Shown here in pieces: positions 38,046 through 47,535 of a stretch of 64,000 bases of DNA (position 1 is the first letter of the stretch; each line of letters begins with the position of its first letter). The notes beneath the pieces were generated by a model. The model was not told the DNA's origin and made no database searches. It saw only the letters and a program-made list of their open reading frames with translations. Origin of the DNA: Gordonia sp. (in: high G+C Gram-positive bacteria) (GTDB taxonomy: Bacteria; Actinomycetota; Actinomycetes; Mycobacteriales; Mycobacteriaceae); the NCBI RefSeq assembly GCF_020438995.1, contig NZ_JAGQTN010000170.1, positions 1-64,000 of the forward strand, given 5' to 3'. The translations under genes and the position numbers were made by a program.

Positions 38046-40445
38046 ATGTCTACGATTCTCTGGTTCACCGAAATCGGTATGTCCGATGTTCCGCAGGTCG
38101 GGGGTAAGAACGCCTCGCTCGGCGAGATGGTCGTCAACCTCGCCGACGCCGGCGTGCGCGTTCCGGGTGGTTTCGCCACGACCGCCGATGCCTACCGGGA
38201 CTTTCTCGCCGAAGGTGGACTGGATGCCAAGATCCGCGATACTCTCACCGGCCTCGACGTCGAGGACGTCACCGAACTCGCCCGGCGCGGTGAGCAGATA
38301 CGTCGGCTTATCCTCGACCACCCGTTCCCCGAGGCACTCGAGCGCGATATCCGCGCCGGCTACGACAAGCTGGTGGCCGCCGACACCCACCCGGACGAGG
38401 TGACGTGGGCGGTGCGGTCCAGTGCCACCGCGGAGGACCTGCCGGATGCGTCGTTCGCCGGCCAGCAGGAGACATACCTCAACATCGGCGGCATCGACAA
38501 CATCCTCGAAGCGGTCAAGTCGGTGTTCGCCTCCCTGTACAACGACCGCGCCATCGCCTACCGCGTCCACCACGGCTTCGTCCACGACGAGGTCGCGCTG
38601 TCCGCGGGCGTACAGCGCATGGTCCGCACCGACATCGGTGCGTCGGGGGTCATGTTCACCGTCGACACCGAGTCTGGTTTCGATCGCGCCGTATTCATCA
38701 CCGCCGCTTATGGTTTGGGTGAGGCCGTGGTGCAAGGCGCGGTCAACCCGGATGAGTTCTACGTCTACAAACCCGCCATCGAGGAGGGCCGAAGCGGACG
38801 TGATGCCATCGTGTCCCGCACCGTCGGCGAGAAGGCCGTGGCGATGCGATACGCGGAGGGCACGGGTATCGCATCGGCGACCCGCTGGGTGGACGTCGAC
38901 GCCGACGAGCGGTTGCGGTTCTCCATCGACGACGACGAGGTCACCGAACTCGCCCGGCACGCCATCGCGATCGAGAAGCATTACGGCAGACCGATGGACA
39001 TCGAATGGGGCCGCGACGGACTTGACGGTCGGCTCTACATCCTCCAGGCCCGACCGGAGACCGTGGTATCCCGGCGCGGCGAGGCCGGCCGGTCCTTGTC
39101 GCGGTTCGAGATCGATCGCGCTGCCGCCGACGCCACCGACGTCCTGGTCGAGGGTCGTTCGATCGGACAGCGGATCGGTGCCGGTCCGGTGCGAGTGCTG
39201 CGGTCGATCAAGGAGATGGACCGGGTCCGGCCCGGGGATGTGCTGGTCGCCGCGATCACCGACCCGGACTGGGAACCGGTGATGAAACGCGCCGCCGCGA
39301 TCATCACCGAACGCGGCGGCCGAACCTGTCACGCCGCGATCATCGCCCGCGAACTGGGCGTACCCGCGATCGTCGGAACCGGCGACGCGACAACCGCACT
39401 CGCCGACGGCCAGGAGGTCACGGTCTCGTGCGCCGAAGGCGATACCGGCCGCGTGTACCGGGGGCTGGTGCCCTTCCAGGAGCATCTGACGTCGCTGGAC
39501 GAGATGCCGGAGATACCGGTGAAACTGATGATGAACGTCGCCACCCCCGACCAGGCGTTCTCGTTCGCTGCGCTGCCCAACAGTGGGGTCGGGCTGGCGC
39601 GGATGGAGTTCATCATCAACCGGCAGATCGGGGTGCATCCGAAGGCGCTCATCGAACGTGATTCGCTGGCGCCAGAACTACGTGAGCAGGTCGACCGGCT
39701 CACCGCCGCATACCCGTCGCCCACCGAATTCTTCGTCCGGCGAGTCGTAGAGGGAGTATCGACGATCGCCGCCGCGTTCGACCCGAAACCGGTTATCGTG
39801 CGGCTCTCGGACTTCAAGTCCAACGAATACGCCAACCTCCTCGCAGGCGACATCTACGAGCCCGACGAAGAGAATCCGATGATCGGCTACCGTGGCGCGG
39901 CCCGCTATGTCTCCGAGGGTTTCCGGGACTGCTTCGCGCTCGAATGTGAGGCGCTGCGCCGGGTCCGGGACGAGATGGGGCTGCGCAACGTCAAGCTCAT
40001 GGTGCCGTTCGTGCGGACCGTCGCCGAACTCGACGATGTGCTGGAGATCATGGCCTCACATGGCCTGAAGCGCGGCGAGAACGGTCTACAGGTGGTGATG
40101 ATGTGCGAGGTCCCGGTGAACTATCTTCTTGCCGACGAGTTCCTCGACAGGGTCGACGGCTTCTCCATCGGTTCCAACGACATGACCCAGCTCATCCTCG
40201 GCGTCGACCGCGATTCGGGGCTGGTCGCCCACGATTTCGACGAACGCAACCCGGCTGTGCTCAAGGTGCTGGCCTCGGTCATCGAGACGTGCCGGCGCCG
40301 CGGCAAGTATGTCGGCATCTGCGGTCAGGGCCCGTCCGACCATCCGGATCTGGCGTCGTGGCTGGTCGAGCAGGGCATCGAGTCGATGTCGCTGACCCCC
40401 GACACGGTGGTGCAGACCTGGTTGTCGCTGACGGGTGCGCAATAG
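38046..40445 (+). CDS. ppsA: Phosphoenolpyruvate synthase
   Basis: The 799-residue enzyme converts pyruvate and ATP to PEP, AMP and phosphate for gluconeogenesis. The N-terminal ATP-grasp domain has [12 protein letters not shown] and [26 protein letters not shown]. The swivelling domain holds the phospho-His in [14 protein letters not shown]; the Thr two residues before it is the known PpsR target. The C-terminal TIM barrel carries [15 protein letters not shown] and ends with the catalytic Cys in [13 protein letters not shown]. Length fits PpsA and not pyruvate phosphate dikinase. An AAAGGC site precedes the ATG; two hairpins follow. Confidence 0.95.
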   Translation: MSTILWFTEIGMSDVPQVGGKNASLGEMVVNLADAGVRVPGGFATTADAYRDFLAEGGLDAKIRDTLTGLDVEDVTELARRGEQIRRLILDHPFPEALERDIRAGYDKLVAADTHPDEVTWAVRSSATAEDLPDASFAGQQETYLNIGGIDNILEAVKSVFASLYNDRAIAYRVHHGFVHDEVALSAGVQRMVRTDIGASGVMFTVDTESGFDRAVFITAAYGLGEAVVQGAVNPDEFYVYKPAIEEGRSGRDAIVSRTVGEKAVAMRYAEGTGIASATRWVDVDADERLRFSIDDDEVTELARHAIAIEKHYGRPMDIEWGRDGLDGRLYILQARPETVVSRRGEAGRSLSRFEIDRAAADATDVLVEGRSIGQRIGAGPVRVLRSIKEMDRVRPGDVLVAAITDPDWEPVMKRAAAIITERGGRTCHAAIIARELGVPAIVGTGDATTALADGQEVTVSCAEGDTGRVYRGLVPFQEHLTSLDEMPEIPVKLMMNVATPDQAFSFAALPNSGVGLARMEFIINRQIGVHPKALIERDSLAPELREQVDRLTAAYPSPTEFFVRRVVEGVSTIAAAFDPKPVIVRLSDFKSNEYANLLAGDIYEPDEENPMIGYRGAARYVSEGFRDCFALECEALRRVRDEMGLRNVKLMVPFVRTVAELDDVLEIMASHGLKRGENGLQVVMMCEVPVNYLLADEFLDRVDGFSIGSNDMTQLILGVDRDSGLVAHDFDERNPAVLKVLASVIETCRRRGKYVGICGQGPSDHPDLASWLVEQGIESMSLTPDTVVQTWLSLTGAQ

Positions 40446-40454
40446 CGAACCCCT

Positions 40455-40496
40455 ACCCGGAAGACATGCCCCCGAGGTATGTCTCCCGGGTGTTTT
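40455..40496 (+). terminator. Intrinsic terminator of ppsA
   Basis: ACCCGG+AGACAT (40455-40467) pairs with ATGTCT+CCGGGT (40479-40491) with one mismatch, followed by GTTTTG. Confidence 0.75.
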
Positions 40497-40504
40497 GACC
40501 TCCG

Positions 40505-40534
40505 AACACCCCGCGTCACCCGGTACGGGGTGTT
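40505..40534 (+). terminator. Second hairpin after ppsA
   Basis: AACACCCCG (40505-40513) pairs perfectly with CGGGGTGTT (40526-40534), then TGTG. A backup terminator that helps insulate the accessory cassette. Confidence 0.55.
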
Positions 40535-40589
40535 TGTGATCCGGCGCGGCCTGTGGATAGTGGAGTGGACCATACCTTTCAGTGTGTCC

Positions 40590-40595
40590 TAGTCT
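40590..40595 (+). promoter_or_regulatory. -10 box of the type VII secretion cassette
   Basis: TAGTCT is seven bases before an ATG at 40603. The frame from that ATG is out of register with the EspC-family gene and looks non-coding, so the box more likely starts the cassette message with a 59-base leader. Confidence 0.45.
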
Positions 40596-40661
40596 GTCCG
40601 GCATGTGCCTCAGTACGGGGGCGCGGGGGACAGCCACGGTCGTAGTGGTCGAGGGGGATTC

Positions 40662-40961
40662 ATGGGGGTATTGGTCGATCCGGCGATCTTGCGGCAGTAT
40701 GCCGAAACCGTCGACACGACAGCGGATTTCATCAGACGCTCAACGCTTCCGGACAGGATCGAAGAACTGTGCGCGTGTCTGCCGGGATCGCGTACGGCGT
40801 TCATGGCCTCGGGCGGTGTCTCCGAGGTTGAGCGGGTGATCAGAATGGTCGCCGGGTGTTACGAATCGATGGCCGACGCGGTGCGCAATGCTGCAGGGGA
40901 ATACGAGGCGACCGATCAAGGTCTGTCGTCGGCGCTGAGCAAGATCTCGCCGAAGCGATGA
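40662..40961 (+). CDS. EspC-family type VII secretion protein (DUF2580-like)
   Basis: The ATG at 40662 follows GAGGGGGATT; an open frame upstream adds a non-conserved tail. The 99-residue helical protein reads like the EspC/PF10824 family, with VDPAILRQYAETVD at the start, LPGSRTAF in the middle hairpin and AAGEYEATDQGLSSAL at the end. These small proteins are secreted by ESX systems or pair with larger substrates. It overlaps the next gene by four bases (ATGA), which encodes a WXG-motif protein, the usual heterodimer-like arrangement. Two cysteines (ELCACL) are unusual in the family. No ESX core genes are in the window. Confidence 0.8.
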   Translation: MGVLVDPAILRQYAETVDTTADFIRRSTLPDRIEELCACLPGSRTAFMASGGVSEVERVIRMVAGCYESMADAVRNAAGEYEATDQGLSSALSKISPKR

Positions 40962-42244
40962 TCCCGGCGCGCAGCGTGCTCGCCACCTGGCGCACAACCG
41001 AACTCGCGGAACTCGGCGAGTCGTTCCGCATCGACGGAAAGGCGATCAGCGTCGCCGGAGACCGCGTCGGTCAGCAGATCGCGTCCTTGACGCACAACGA
41101 TGCCTGGGACGGTGATTCTCAGCGGGCCGCAGCGGGTGTGGCCGACAGGGTCGGTTTCCTGGCCGACTGCGTCGCCGACATCGGTACGAGTGTCAGCAAC
41201 GATTTCAAGACCTACGGCAGCGAGATCGCCGCCGAGCGGATCAACATCGACCGGCTCGTCGCGGTGATCGAGAAGGGTCCGCTGTACGTCACCGACGAAT
41301 GGCAGATTCTGGTCCGGGCGGAGAAGATGACGCCGGACCGGGCCAAGCTGATGGCGTTGGCGGCCCGAGGATTTCAGGATCAACTGAACTCGCACCTGGG
41401 CAAACTCGGCAGGGCCGACAACGAGTTCGCCGGATCCGTACGTCGCAATACGAACAGCTCCTGGCTGGGGATAGACCTACCCGCGCGAAATGTTCCGGGC
41501 GTTCCGCAGAATGTCACTGACGCGCCCTACGATGCCGACGAACGTAAGAAGCAACAGCAGGTACTGGAAAGGCATATGTTCGGAACCGTCGTCGACAAGG
41601 AGACCTCCCGGGACGGCGACAAAGTGATCACCGAATTGCGGATGCTCGACGGCAGTCGTCAGGTGTACACCGCCGCCGACGATGGCAAGCGCCCTGTCTC
41701 GTTCGATCTCTACAGTCCCAAAGGGGACCTGGTATCCGGTTCGGTCAAGGAATCGGACGGAACTGTGGTCACCACCTTGCAGCGTACCGGTCGTGCTCCG
41801 GTCATCGTCACCAAGAAGCCGGGGCAGGACGCGGTCGCCCGCGTGGACGAGAAGAACCTTGTCGTCGCCGAGCTCAATGAGATTATGGACGCCACGACGT
41901 CGACATTCTATTCGGGGACACCACAGCTCGACCAAACAGCGGAGTCACTACGAAACGGCAGGGTTCCTTTCCTTGACTCGAATCAAGCCGGACGTCTGGC
42001 TGCCGGTGTGGACATGGCAAGTGCCACGGTTACCGTGATGTCGACGCTCTACTATGTGGCGTCGGCAGATAACTACTATGAATCCTGCGAAGCCGGCGTG
42101 AAGGGCTCGGGAGGAGCGATGGGTGCCGCTCTTGGCGCTATGTTCTTGCCCGACGGTTGGAGCACCTTCTGGAAGTCCATGGCAGGTGGCAGTGCGGGAA
42201 CGTATCTCGGGGGGAAGGTCGCGCCTTGGCTGTGCTCAGGTTGA
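40958..42244 (+). CDS. WXG-type large protein, candidate ESX-secreted effector
   Basis: The 428-residue product starts at the ATG overlapping the EspC-family stop. Residues 10-150 are helical with a WDG (WXG) motif at 50-52 in the turn, as in ESX substrates. Residues 190-290 are a beta-rich region (VITELRMLDGSRQVYTAADDG, SVKESDGTVVTTLQRTG). The last 80 residues are Gly/Ala-rich and hydrophobic (SGGAMGAALGAMFLP, GGSAGTYLGGKVAPWLCSG) and could insert in membranes. The modular build of secretion domain, middle and variable C terminus suggests an effector or toxin, with the downstream gene as possible immunity partner (inference). No enzyme motif is recognised. Confidence 0.72.
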   Translation: MIPARSVLATWRTTELAELGESFRIDGKAISVAGDRVGQQIASLTHNDAWDGDSQRAAAGVADRVGFLADCVADIGTSVSNDFKTYGSEIAAERINIDRLVAVIEKGPLYVTDEWQILVRAEKMTPDRAKLMALAARGFQDQLNSHLGKLGRADNEFAGSVRRNTNSSWLGIDLPARNVPGVPQNVTDAPYDADERKKQQQVLERHMFGTVVDKETSRDGDKVITELRMLDGSRQVYTAADDGKRPVSFDLYSPKGDLVSGSVKESDGTVVTTLQRTGRAPVIVTKKPGQDAVARVDEKNLVVAELNEIMDATTSTFYSGTPQLDQTAESLRNGRVPFLDSNQAGRLAAGVDMASATVTVMSTLYYVASADNYYESCEAGVKGSGGAMGAALGAMFLPDGWSTFWKSMAGGSAGTYLGGKVAPWLCSG

Positions 42245-42690
42245 AAACGGGTTTGTCATCACAATGGCTGCCCGACGAGTATCTGAATGTTATCCGTGAA
42301 ATGGTGCATGCACCTGATATTCGGGTCGAGGTCATGCGGGAGATCGTCGAGCTCGATGACAGTGCACTTGCCGCTGAGATTGTTCCGCTGCCCAGGCAGT
42401 GGCAATCGGACGACTACGCCCTATTCCACCTCGATCCTCGAGTTGCCGAAGCCGAGGTCGATAGACGTACGCGTACCGAGGTGGAGCGCTGGTACGAGGA
42501 ACGGGGATGCGAGTGGTACGCAGGCCGGATTCCGGACGCGGAGTACAGTACCATAGTTCATGAGGTGCGGATCGATTTTCGACGCGAAATGGATGATTTC
42601 AAGTATCGGTTGACTCGTGGTTCGGGGAGATATCGCGATCTCCCGGATCTGTCTACGGACGAGCTGTCGCTGAGGCTGGTGTGGTTGTGA
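42232..42690 (+). CDS. Hypothetical protein, candidate immunity/partner of the WXG protein
   Basis: I do not recognise this family. The likely GTG start at 42232 lies inside the end of the WXG gene (13-base overlap); TTG 42241, which overlaps its stop, is the alternative. The 152-residue product is soluble, with no signal or membrane segment, rich in Arg, Asp, Glu and Trp. Clear pieces are an acidic helix (YLNVIREMVHAPDI), a Trp/Tyr patch (WYEERGCEWYAG) and a C terminus ending SLRLVWL. Tight overlap with the effector-like gene and its small size fit an immunity or chaperone role, but this is only inferred. Base composition looks less GC-rich than the core genes. Confidence 0.62.
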   Translation: MLRLKTGLSSQWLPDEYLNVIREMVHAPDIRVEVMREIVELDDSALAAEIVPLPRQWQSDDYALFHLDPRVAEAEVDRRTRTEVERWYEERGCEWYAGRIPDAEYSTIVHEVRIDFRREMDDFKYRLTRGSGRYRDLPDLSTDELSLRLVWL

Positions 42691-43451
42691 CGAACTATCC
42701 GATTCCGTATCGGTGGAGAAAGAACTTCCGCGGGTTGACGGTGATTCAGGTCCTGTTGCCGGTGTGTCTGTTTTCTCTCGCGATATTTCTCGGTCTACGC
42801 TGTGGGATATACGATTTTATTCTCTTGGGCACGTTCTCGACGATTTTTGCTCTTATGGTGGCCGCGGCTTGGAGAGGCCGGTCGCTGGCCGTTGCGAAAC
42901 GGGTGAGTGGCGATGGCGTGCGAGTTGTCGATGGAGCATTGGCCATATCTGTGGACGCCAGGTTGTGGAGCCTGCACTTGGCGACCGGTATATCCGGTAT
43001 CGCCGCAGCGGCAGTGATGGTCCTTTTCCAGGTGTACGGACTCATCGACTACGACCCGGAAATGTATGGCATGGGGCTCGTCGGTGTGGTCGGCGGAATC
43101 CACCAACTGGTTCGCATATTGCGGCTCGGTTCGCGTGATGTTCTGGTGGTCTCGACACGCGGAGTCGTGGCGCGTCCATTGGAAAGCAGACCGATACACA
43201 TCGACTGGGGTGAGATCACCGAGGCCGTGCCGTGCCGACGCACTGCCGGAAGAACGCGTGTTGCTCTGGGATTCGGGCCGGCGGCCACGAGGTTCGAGGT
43301 CGATCATCTGGCGACCGGATCACCGGCCGCGTTCTGGCTCCTCGACTTCTACGCGCGTCATCCGTCTCTGCGTGACGAACTCGGGGACGTGCGAGTGCTT
43401 CGCCGGCTCCGGGACGGATCGTTCATCGAAACCCCTTGCCGTCATGTGTGA
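42687..43451 (+). CDS. Hypothetical membrane protein of the cassette
   Basis: The 254-residue product starts at a GTG overlapping the previous stop (GTGA); GTG 42681 is in the same frame. Predicted helices lie at about 18-38 and 42-62 (LFSLAIFLGLRCGIYDFILLG) and at about 98-118 and 128-145. A soluble C-terminal domain (about 155-254) contains PH-like strands (VLVVSTRGVVARPL, HIDWGEITEAVPCR) and may be a bacterial PH domain. Function unknown. The codon use and lower GC between about 42700 and 43050 suggest transfer with the rest of the cassette. The palindromic element copy 2 begins three bases after the stop. Confidence 0.65.
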   Translation: MTNYPIPYRWRKNFRGLTVIQVLLPVCLFSLAIFLGLRCGIYDFILLGTFSTIFALMVAAAWRGRSLAVAKRVSGDGVRVVDGALAISVDARLWSLHLATGISGIAAAAVMVLFQVYGLIDYDPEMYGMGLVGVVGGIHQLVRILRLGSRDVLVVSTRGVVARPLESRPIHIDWGEITEAVPCRRTAGRTRVALGFGPAATRFEVDHLATGSPAAFWLLDFYARHPSLRDELGDVRVLRRLRDGSFIETPCRHV

Positions 43452-43453
43452 CG

Positions 43454-43524
43454 TCACAAACCCCACCGATAGGCCCCGGCATCGCAATAGTGTCCTCGCC
43501 GGGGGCCATCGGTGGGGTTTGTGA
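43454..43524. repeat. Palindromic intergenic element, copy 2
   Basis: Arms of 17 bp (43454-43470 with 43508-43524; TCACAAACCCCACCGAT) are perfect. They continue inward as a nearly perfect GGCCCCGGC/GCCGGGGGCC stem. The loop contains GCATCGCAATAGT, matching copy 1 at 12337-12405 at all but one base. It lies between convergent genes, three bases from each, so it can serve as terminator for both. Confidence 0.8.
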
Positions 43525-43526
43525 TA

Positions 43527-44195
43527 TCAGATCGGTGTGAAACCCCGGTATGAGGGCAGCGCCGCCAGCCGCTTGAGGATGGGGCCTATGTTGGTGCCGG
43601 TTTCGGTGCCGATGCAGCCGAATGTGTAGTAGGCGTTGACCATTCCGGCGAGGCGGTCACCGACGACGACAGGGGAGCCGGAGTCGCCTTCGACGATGCA
43701 CAGCTGGCTGTAGTGTTCGTGACCCTTGGAGAACCAGGCGATACCGCACGTGTTGCCGGTGGTACGGCCCTGCTTGCATGCGATCGTGGGGAATGACAGG
43801 GGCCGGGTGTCGAATCCATTGATGGTCACTCCCTGAACCGTGCGCAAGGGGCGGACCAGCTTCTCGTTGAACTCGATCACGGCGATGTCGAGGTCGTCGG
43901 CCGTGTAGGTGACGACACCCGCGACACCGCGGTCGGTGTACCTCTCCGACAGGACGTACTGACCACGGACACCACAATGGCCGGCCGTGATGCCGATGAG
44001 CTTGTTGGTCTTCTTGGCGCGGCCGATCGTGGTGAGCGTGCACGAGGACGCCATGTCCTTGGTCTTCATCACGTAGATGCCCGATCCGCCGCCGAGGGGG
44101 ATCTTCGCCGGTGCAGCCTCGGCCGCGCCTGCCCCCCAGCCTGCCAGCACCGTGGTGGCCAGTGCAGCCACCAGTGCTGTCAGTCTCTGCGCCAT
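43527..44195 (-). CDS. Secreted trypsin-like (S1 family) serine protease
   Basis: The 222-residue product has a Sec signal peptide (ALVAALATTVLAGWGAGAAEA, cleavage near AEAAPA). The triad is visible: His in GITAGHCG, Asp in DDLDIAVIEF and Ser in VEGDSGSPVV. Cysteines (SSCTLTT/GHCG, IACKQG/NTCGIA, QLCIVE/FGCIG) could make three disulfides. It resembles actinobacterial S1 chymotrypsin-like proteases without a long pro-region. GGGAG precedes the ATG. It ends against palindromic element copy 2. Target proteins are unknown; link to the secretion cassette is only by position. Confidence 0.88.
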   Translation of the reverse strand: MAQRLTALVAALATTVLAGWGAGAAEAAPAKIPLGGGSGIYVMKTKDMASSCTLTTIGRAKKTNKLIGITAGHCGVRGQYVLSERYTDRGVAGVVTYTADDLDIAVIEFNEKLVRPLRTVQGVTINGFDTRPLSFPTIACKQGRTTGNTCGIAWFSKGHEHYSQLCIVEGDSGSPVVVGDRLAGMVNAYYTFGCIGTETGTNIGPILKRLAALPSYRGFTPI

Positions 44196-44550
44196 GCGCG
44201 CTCCCGCTTCGTCGTCTCGTGCGCACCACCGACCATCGGTAGCGGATACTCCCGGAGTTCATGTCGCCTGGTCGTTGTGGCCCAAGGGGCTCCCGATCAG
44301 GTCTGTATGGTTCCGGCATGGTCTGTTCGCCCGCGATCGGGTCGGAAAAGTCCCAATAGTGCACAGACCTTACGGCATGTAACACCGACCACAATGTACA
44401 CACCGACGTGTCGAGACTCCACGTGCGGCAGATCCGCTGGTCTCGCGCATTTCGGCGACCTCTAAGCTAGCGGGTGCGCACCTACCGATCCGCCCGGTCG
44501 GCACCGCGGTGCCGGGGTGGATTCCATACCGAATACTGGAGAAGAGAACT
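44196..44550. other. Divergent intergenic region of the protease and serA
   Basis: About 355 bases without a supported gene. It must hold both promoters. TAAGCT at 44463-44468 fits a -10 box for serA and would give a leader of about 75 bases. No riboswitch, strong hairpin or RNA gene is evident to me. Confidence 0.4.
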
Positions 44551-46146
44551 GTGACCTCAGCAGGACGTCCGGTCGTCTTGATCGCCGACAAACTGGCCCC
44601 CTCGACCGTCGAGGCTCTCGGCGACGGTGTCGAGGTCCGCTGGGTGGACGGCCCCGACCGCCCCAAGCTGCTCGAGGCCGTCGTCGACGCCGACGCGATC
44701 CTCGTGCGGTCGGCCACCACGGTCGACGCGGAGGTGCTTGAGGCCGGCAAGAACCTCAAGATCATCGCCCGCGCCGGCGTGGGTCTGGACAACGTCGACG
44801 TGCCCGCCGCCACCGCACGCGGCGTGATGGTCGTCAACGCGCCCACCTCCAACATCCACACCGCCGCCGAGCACGCCATCGCGCTGCTGATGGCCGCATC
44901 CCGCCAGATCCCGGCCGCCGACGCCACGCTGCGTGAGCACACCTGGAAGCGGTCGTCGTTCAACGGTGTCGAGATCTTCGACAAGACCGTCGGCGTCGTC
45001 GGCCTGGGCCGTATCGGCCAGCTGGTCGCAGCCCGACTGGCCGCGTTCGAGACCCACATCATTGCCTACGACCCTTACGTGTCGGCCGCGCGGGCCGCGC
45101 AGCTGGGCATCGAACTGGTCAGCCTCGACGAACTGCTCGAACGGGCCGACTTCGTCACCGTGCACCTGCCCAAGACTCCCGAGACGCTCGGCCTCATCGG
45201 TGCCGAGCAGTTGGCCCGCACCAAGAAGGGTGTGGTCATCGTCAACGCCGCCCGCGGCGGCCTCGTCGACGAGCAGGCCCTGGCCGACGCCATCAACTCC
45301 GGCCAGGTCCGCGCGGCCGGTCTGGACGTGTTCAACACCGAACCGTGCACCGATTCACCGCTCTTCGACCTGCCGCAGGTCGTCGTCACCCCGCACCTGG
45401 GTGCCTCCACCAGCGAGGCGCAGGACCGGGCCGGTACCGACGTCGCCAAGAGCGTGCGCCTGGCCCTGGCGGGACACTTCGTGCCCGATGCCGTGAACAT
45501 CACCGGCGGAGCCGTCGACGAAGAGGTCGCACCCTGGCTGGAGGTGGCCCGCAAGCTCGGTGTGCTCATCGGTGCCATCAGCACCGAGGTGCCCACCTCG
45601 ATTAACGTCGAGGTGCTCGGTGAGCTCGCCGCCGGCAATGTCGACGTGCTGGGCCTGTCGGCGCTGCGTGGCCTATTCTCGGCCGTCCTCGACGAGCCCA
45701 TCACCTTCGTCAACGCCCCGGCCGTGGCGCAGGCGCGCGGGGTGACCAGTGAGGTCACCACCGCCACCGAAAGCCCCAACCATCGCAGCGTCGTCGACGT
45801 CAAGGCGGTGTTCGCCGACGGATCGGTCGCCAACGTGGCAGGCACGCTCACCGAACCCCGGCTGGTGCAGAAGATCGTCAACATCAACGGCCGCAACATC
45901 GACCTGCGCGCCGAGGGCCTGAACCTTATCGTCAGCTACACCGATCAGCCGGGTTCGCTGGGCAAGGTCGGCACCCTGCTGGGCAATTCGGGCGTCGACA
46001 TCCTGGCCGCCGCGCTATCGCAGGACGTCGAGGGCGACGGTGCGACCCTGATCCTGCGCGTCGATCGCGAGATCGGCGACGACCTGCTGGCCGAGGTCCG
46101 CGGCGCCGTCGGCGCCACCCTGATCGAGCTGGTGGACCTGGCATGA
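44551..46146 (+). CDS. serA: D-3-phosphoglycerate dehydrogenase
   Basis: The 531-residue enzyme starts serine synthesis by oxidising 3-phosphoglycerate with NAD+. Visible are the Rossmann motif [17 protein letters not shown], the catalytic Arg in [11 protein letters not shown], Glu in [11 protein letters not shown] and His in [13 protein letters not shown]. As in mycobacterial SerA1, an ASB domain (about 320-450) and a C-terminal ACT domain ([21 protein letters not shown]) follow for serine feedback. The GTG start follows GGAGAAG; the open frame extends upstream without that support. Overlaps leuB by four bases. Confidence 0.96.
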   Translation: MTSAGRPVVLIADKLAPSTVEALGDGVEVRWVDGPDRPKLLEAVVDADAILVRSATTVDAEVLEAGKNLKIIARAGVGLDNVDVPAATARGVMVVNAPTSNIHTAAEHAIALLMAASRQIPAADATLREHTWKRSSFNGVEIFDKTVGVVGLGRIGQLVAARLAAFETHIIAYDPYVSAARAAQLGIELVSLDELLERADFVTVHLPKTPETLGLIGAEQLARTKKGVVIVNAARGGLVDEQALADAINSGQVRAAGLDVFNTEPCTDSPLFDLPQVVVTPHLGASTSEAQDRAGTDVAKSVRLALAGHFVPDAVNITGGAVDEEVAPWLEVARKLGVLIGAISTEVPTSINVEVLGELAAGNVDVLGLSALRGLFSAVLDEPITFVNAPAVAQARGVTSEVTTATESPNHRSVVDVKAVFADGSVANVAGTLTEPRLVQKIVNINGRNIDLRAEGLNLIVSYTDQPGSLGKVGTLLGNSGVDILAAALSQDVEGDGATLILRVDREIGDDLLAEVRGAVGATLIELVDLA

Positions 46147-47153
46147 AACTGGCTGTGATCGCAGGCGACGGCATCGGACCCGAGGTCATCGACCAGGCGC
46201 TGCGGGTGGCCCGCAAGCTCGAACCCGAGCTGACCACCACCGACTACGATTTCGGCGCACGCCGCTACCACGCGACCGGTGAACTGCTCACCGACGCCGA
46301 TCTGGCATCGCTGCGTGAACACGACGCGATCCTGCTCGGTGCGATCGGCGATCCGTCGGTGCCGTCGGGGGTTCTCGAACGTGGTTTCCTGCTCAAGCTG
46401 CGGTTTGCGATGGACCATCACGTCAACCTGCGGCCGTCGGTCCTGCTGGACGGTGTGCGGTCGCCGCTGGCGGGTAACCCGAAGATCGACTTCGTCGTAG
46501 TCCGGGAGGGCACCGAGGGGCCGTACACCGGCAACGGCGGTTCGATCCGCGTCGGCACCCCGCACGAGGTGGCCACCGAGGTCAGCGTCAACACCAGGTT
46601 CGGTATCGAACGGGTGGTGCGCGACGCGTTCGCCCGCGCACAGGCCCGGAGCAAGAAGCTGACGCTGGTGCACAAGACCAACGTCCTGACGTTCGCCGGA
46701 TCGATGTGGGCGCGGACCGTGGAAGAGGTGGGTGCGGAATACCCCGACGTGGCAACCGACTACTGCCACGTCGACGCCGCCACCATCTACCTGGTCACCG
46801 ATCCGTCGCGGTTCGATGTGATCGTCACCGACAACCTGTTCGGCGACATCATCACCGACCTCGCCGCGGCTGTGACCGGCGGTATCGGGCTGGCCGCGTC
46901 GGGCAATATCGACGCCACCGGCACCAATCCGTCGATGTTCGAGCCGGTGCACGGCAGCGCACCCGACATCGCCGGCCAGGGCAAGGCCGACCCCACGGCC
47001 GCCATCCTGTCGGTGGCTCTGTTGTTCCGTCATCTCGGTCGCGACGACGACGCCGCGCGTATCGAGGCGGCGGTGGCCGCCGATGTGGCCGAGCGTGGTG
47101 ACGAGAAACTCGGCACCACCACGATCGGGGATCGCATCCTCGCCCGCGTCTGA
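46143..47153 (+). CDS. leuB: 3-isopropylmalate dehydrogenase
   Basis: The 336-residue enzyme oxidatively decarboxylates 3-isopropylmalate in leucine synthesis. Motifs are [14 protein letters not shown] at the N terminus, [16 protein letters not shown] with substrate arginines, [12 protein letters not shown] with catalytic Tyr/Asp-type residues, and the NAD-binding [24 protein letters not shown]. The ATG overlaps the serA stop. A 15-bp hairpin follows. It belongs to the actinobacterial short LeuB group. Confidence 0.95.
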   Translation: MKLAVIAGDGIGPEVIDQALRVARKLEPELTTTDYDFGARRYHATGELLTDADLASLREHDAILLGAIGDPSVPSGVLERGFLLKLRFAMDHHVNLRPSVLLDGVRSPLAGNPKIDFVVVREGTEGPYTGNGGSIRVGTPHEVATEVSVNTRFGIERVVRDAFARAQARSKKLTLVHKTNVLTFAGSMWARTVEEVGAEYPDVATDYCHVDAATIYLVTDPSRFDVIVTDNLFGDIITDLAAAVTGGIGLAASGNIDATGTNPSMFEPVHGSAPDIAGQGKADPTAAILSVALLFRHLGRDDDAARIEAAVAADVAERGDEKLGTTTIGDRILARV

Positions 47154-47162
47154 CACCGACTG

Positions 47163-47200
47163 CGATGTCCGCGACCGTCTTCCGGCGGTCGCGGACATCG
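47163..47200 (+). terminator. Terminator of serA-leuB
   Basis: CGATGTCCGCGACCG (47163-47177) pairs perfectly with 47186-47200 over an 8-base loop, nine bases past the leuB stop. No long U-tract. Confidence 0.75.
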
Positions 47201-47243
47201 TCGTCTCACCAGGTTTCGAGGTGCGCACGTCAGGCGCCGAAAG

Positions 47244-47505
47244 GTCACCGGACCCAACGGGTCCCTCGCTCGTTCGTCGCAACGGCCTCAGGGATCAAGA
47301 TGTTTGCCGCTCCTTTGTCGCCTTGGTCTCGGGGATGAAGATGTTTGGCCGCTCCTTCGTTGCTTTGGTCTCGGGGGCGAGATGTTTGGGCGCTTGTTTT
47401 GTTGCTTTGGTCTCGGGGCAAATTGGCTGGTCGTGACCATAATTCTTGATCCCTGAGGGCGTCGCGCGAGCTTGCGAGCCGACGCGTCTCGAAGGGTCCG
47501 GTGAC
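47244..47505. repeat. Nested inverted repeats around three 41-bp tandem repeats (MITE-like)
   Basis: Outer arms GTCACCGGACCC (47244-47255) and GGGTCCGGTGAC (47494-47505) and inner arms CCTCAGGGATCAAGA (47286-47300) and TCTTGATCCCTGAGG (47444-47458) are perfect inverted pairs. Between them are three 41-base tandem units (47299-47339, 47340-47380, 47381-47420), each starting GATGTTTG and ending in GGTCTCGGGG. No gene is supported inside. It could be a small non-autonomous mobile element or a structured dispersed repeat. Confidence 0.75.
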
Positions 47506-47535
47506 GCCAGGCTCTCAACGCTTTGCAGCTGCCCC

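Noticed and set aside
40603..40839. Leaderless small protein starting at ATG 40603
   Set aside because: The -10 spacing is right, but the frame overlaps the EspC-family gene, and its sequence looks like a frame shadow.
47299..47420. Three 41-base repeats as a CRISPR array
   Set aside because: The units are directly adjacent without spacers and diverge from each other; no cas genes are near.
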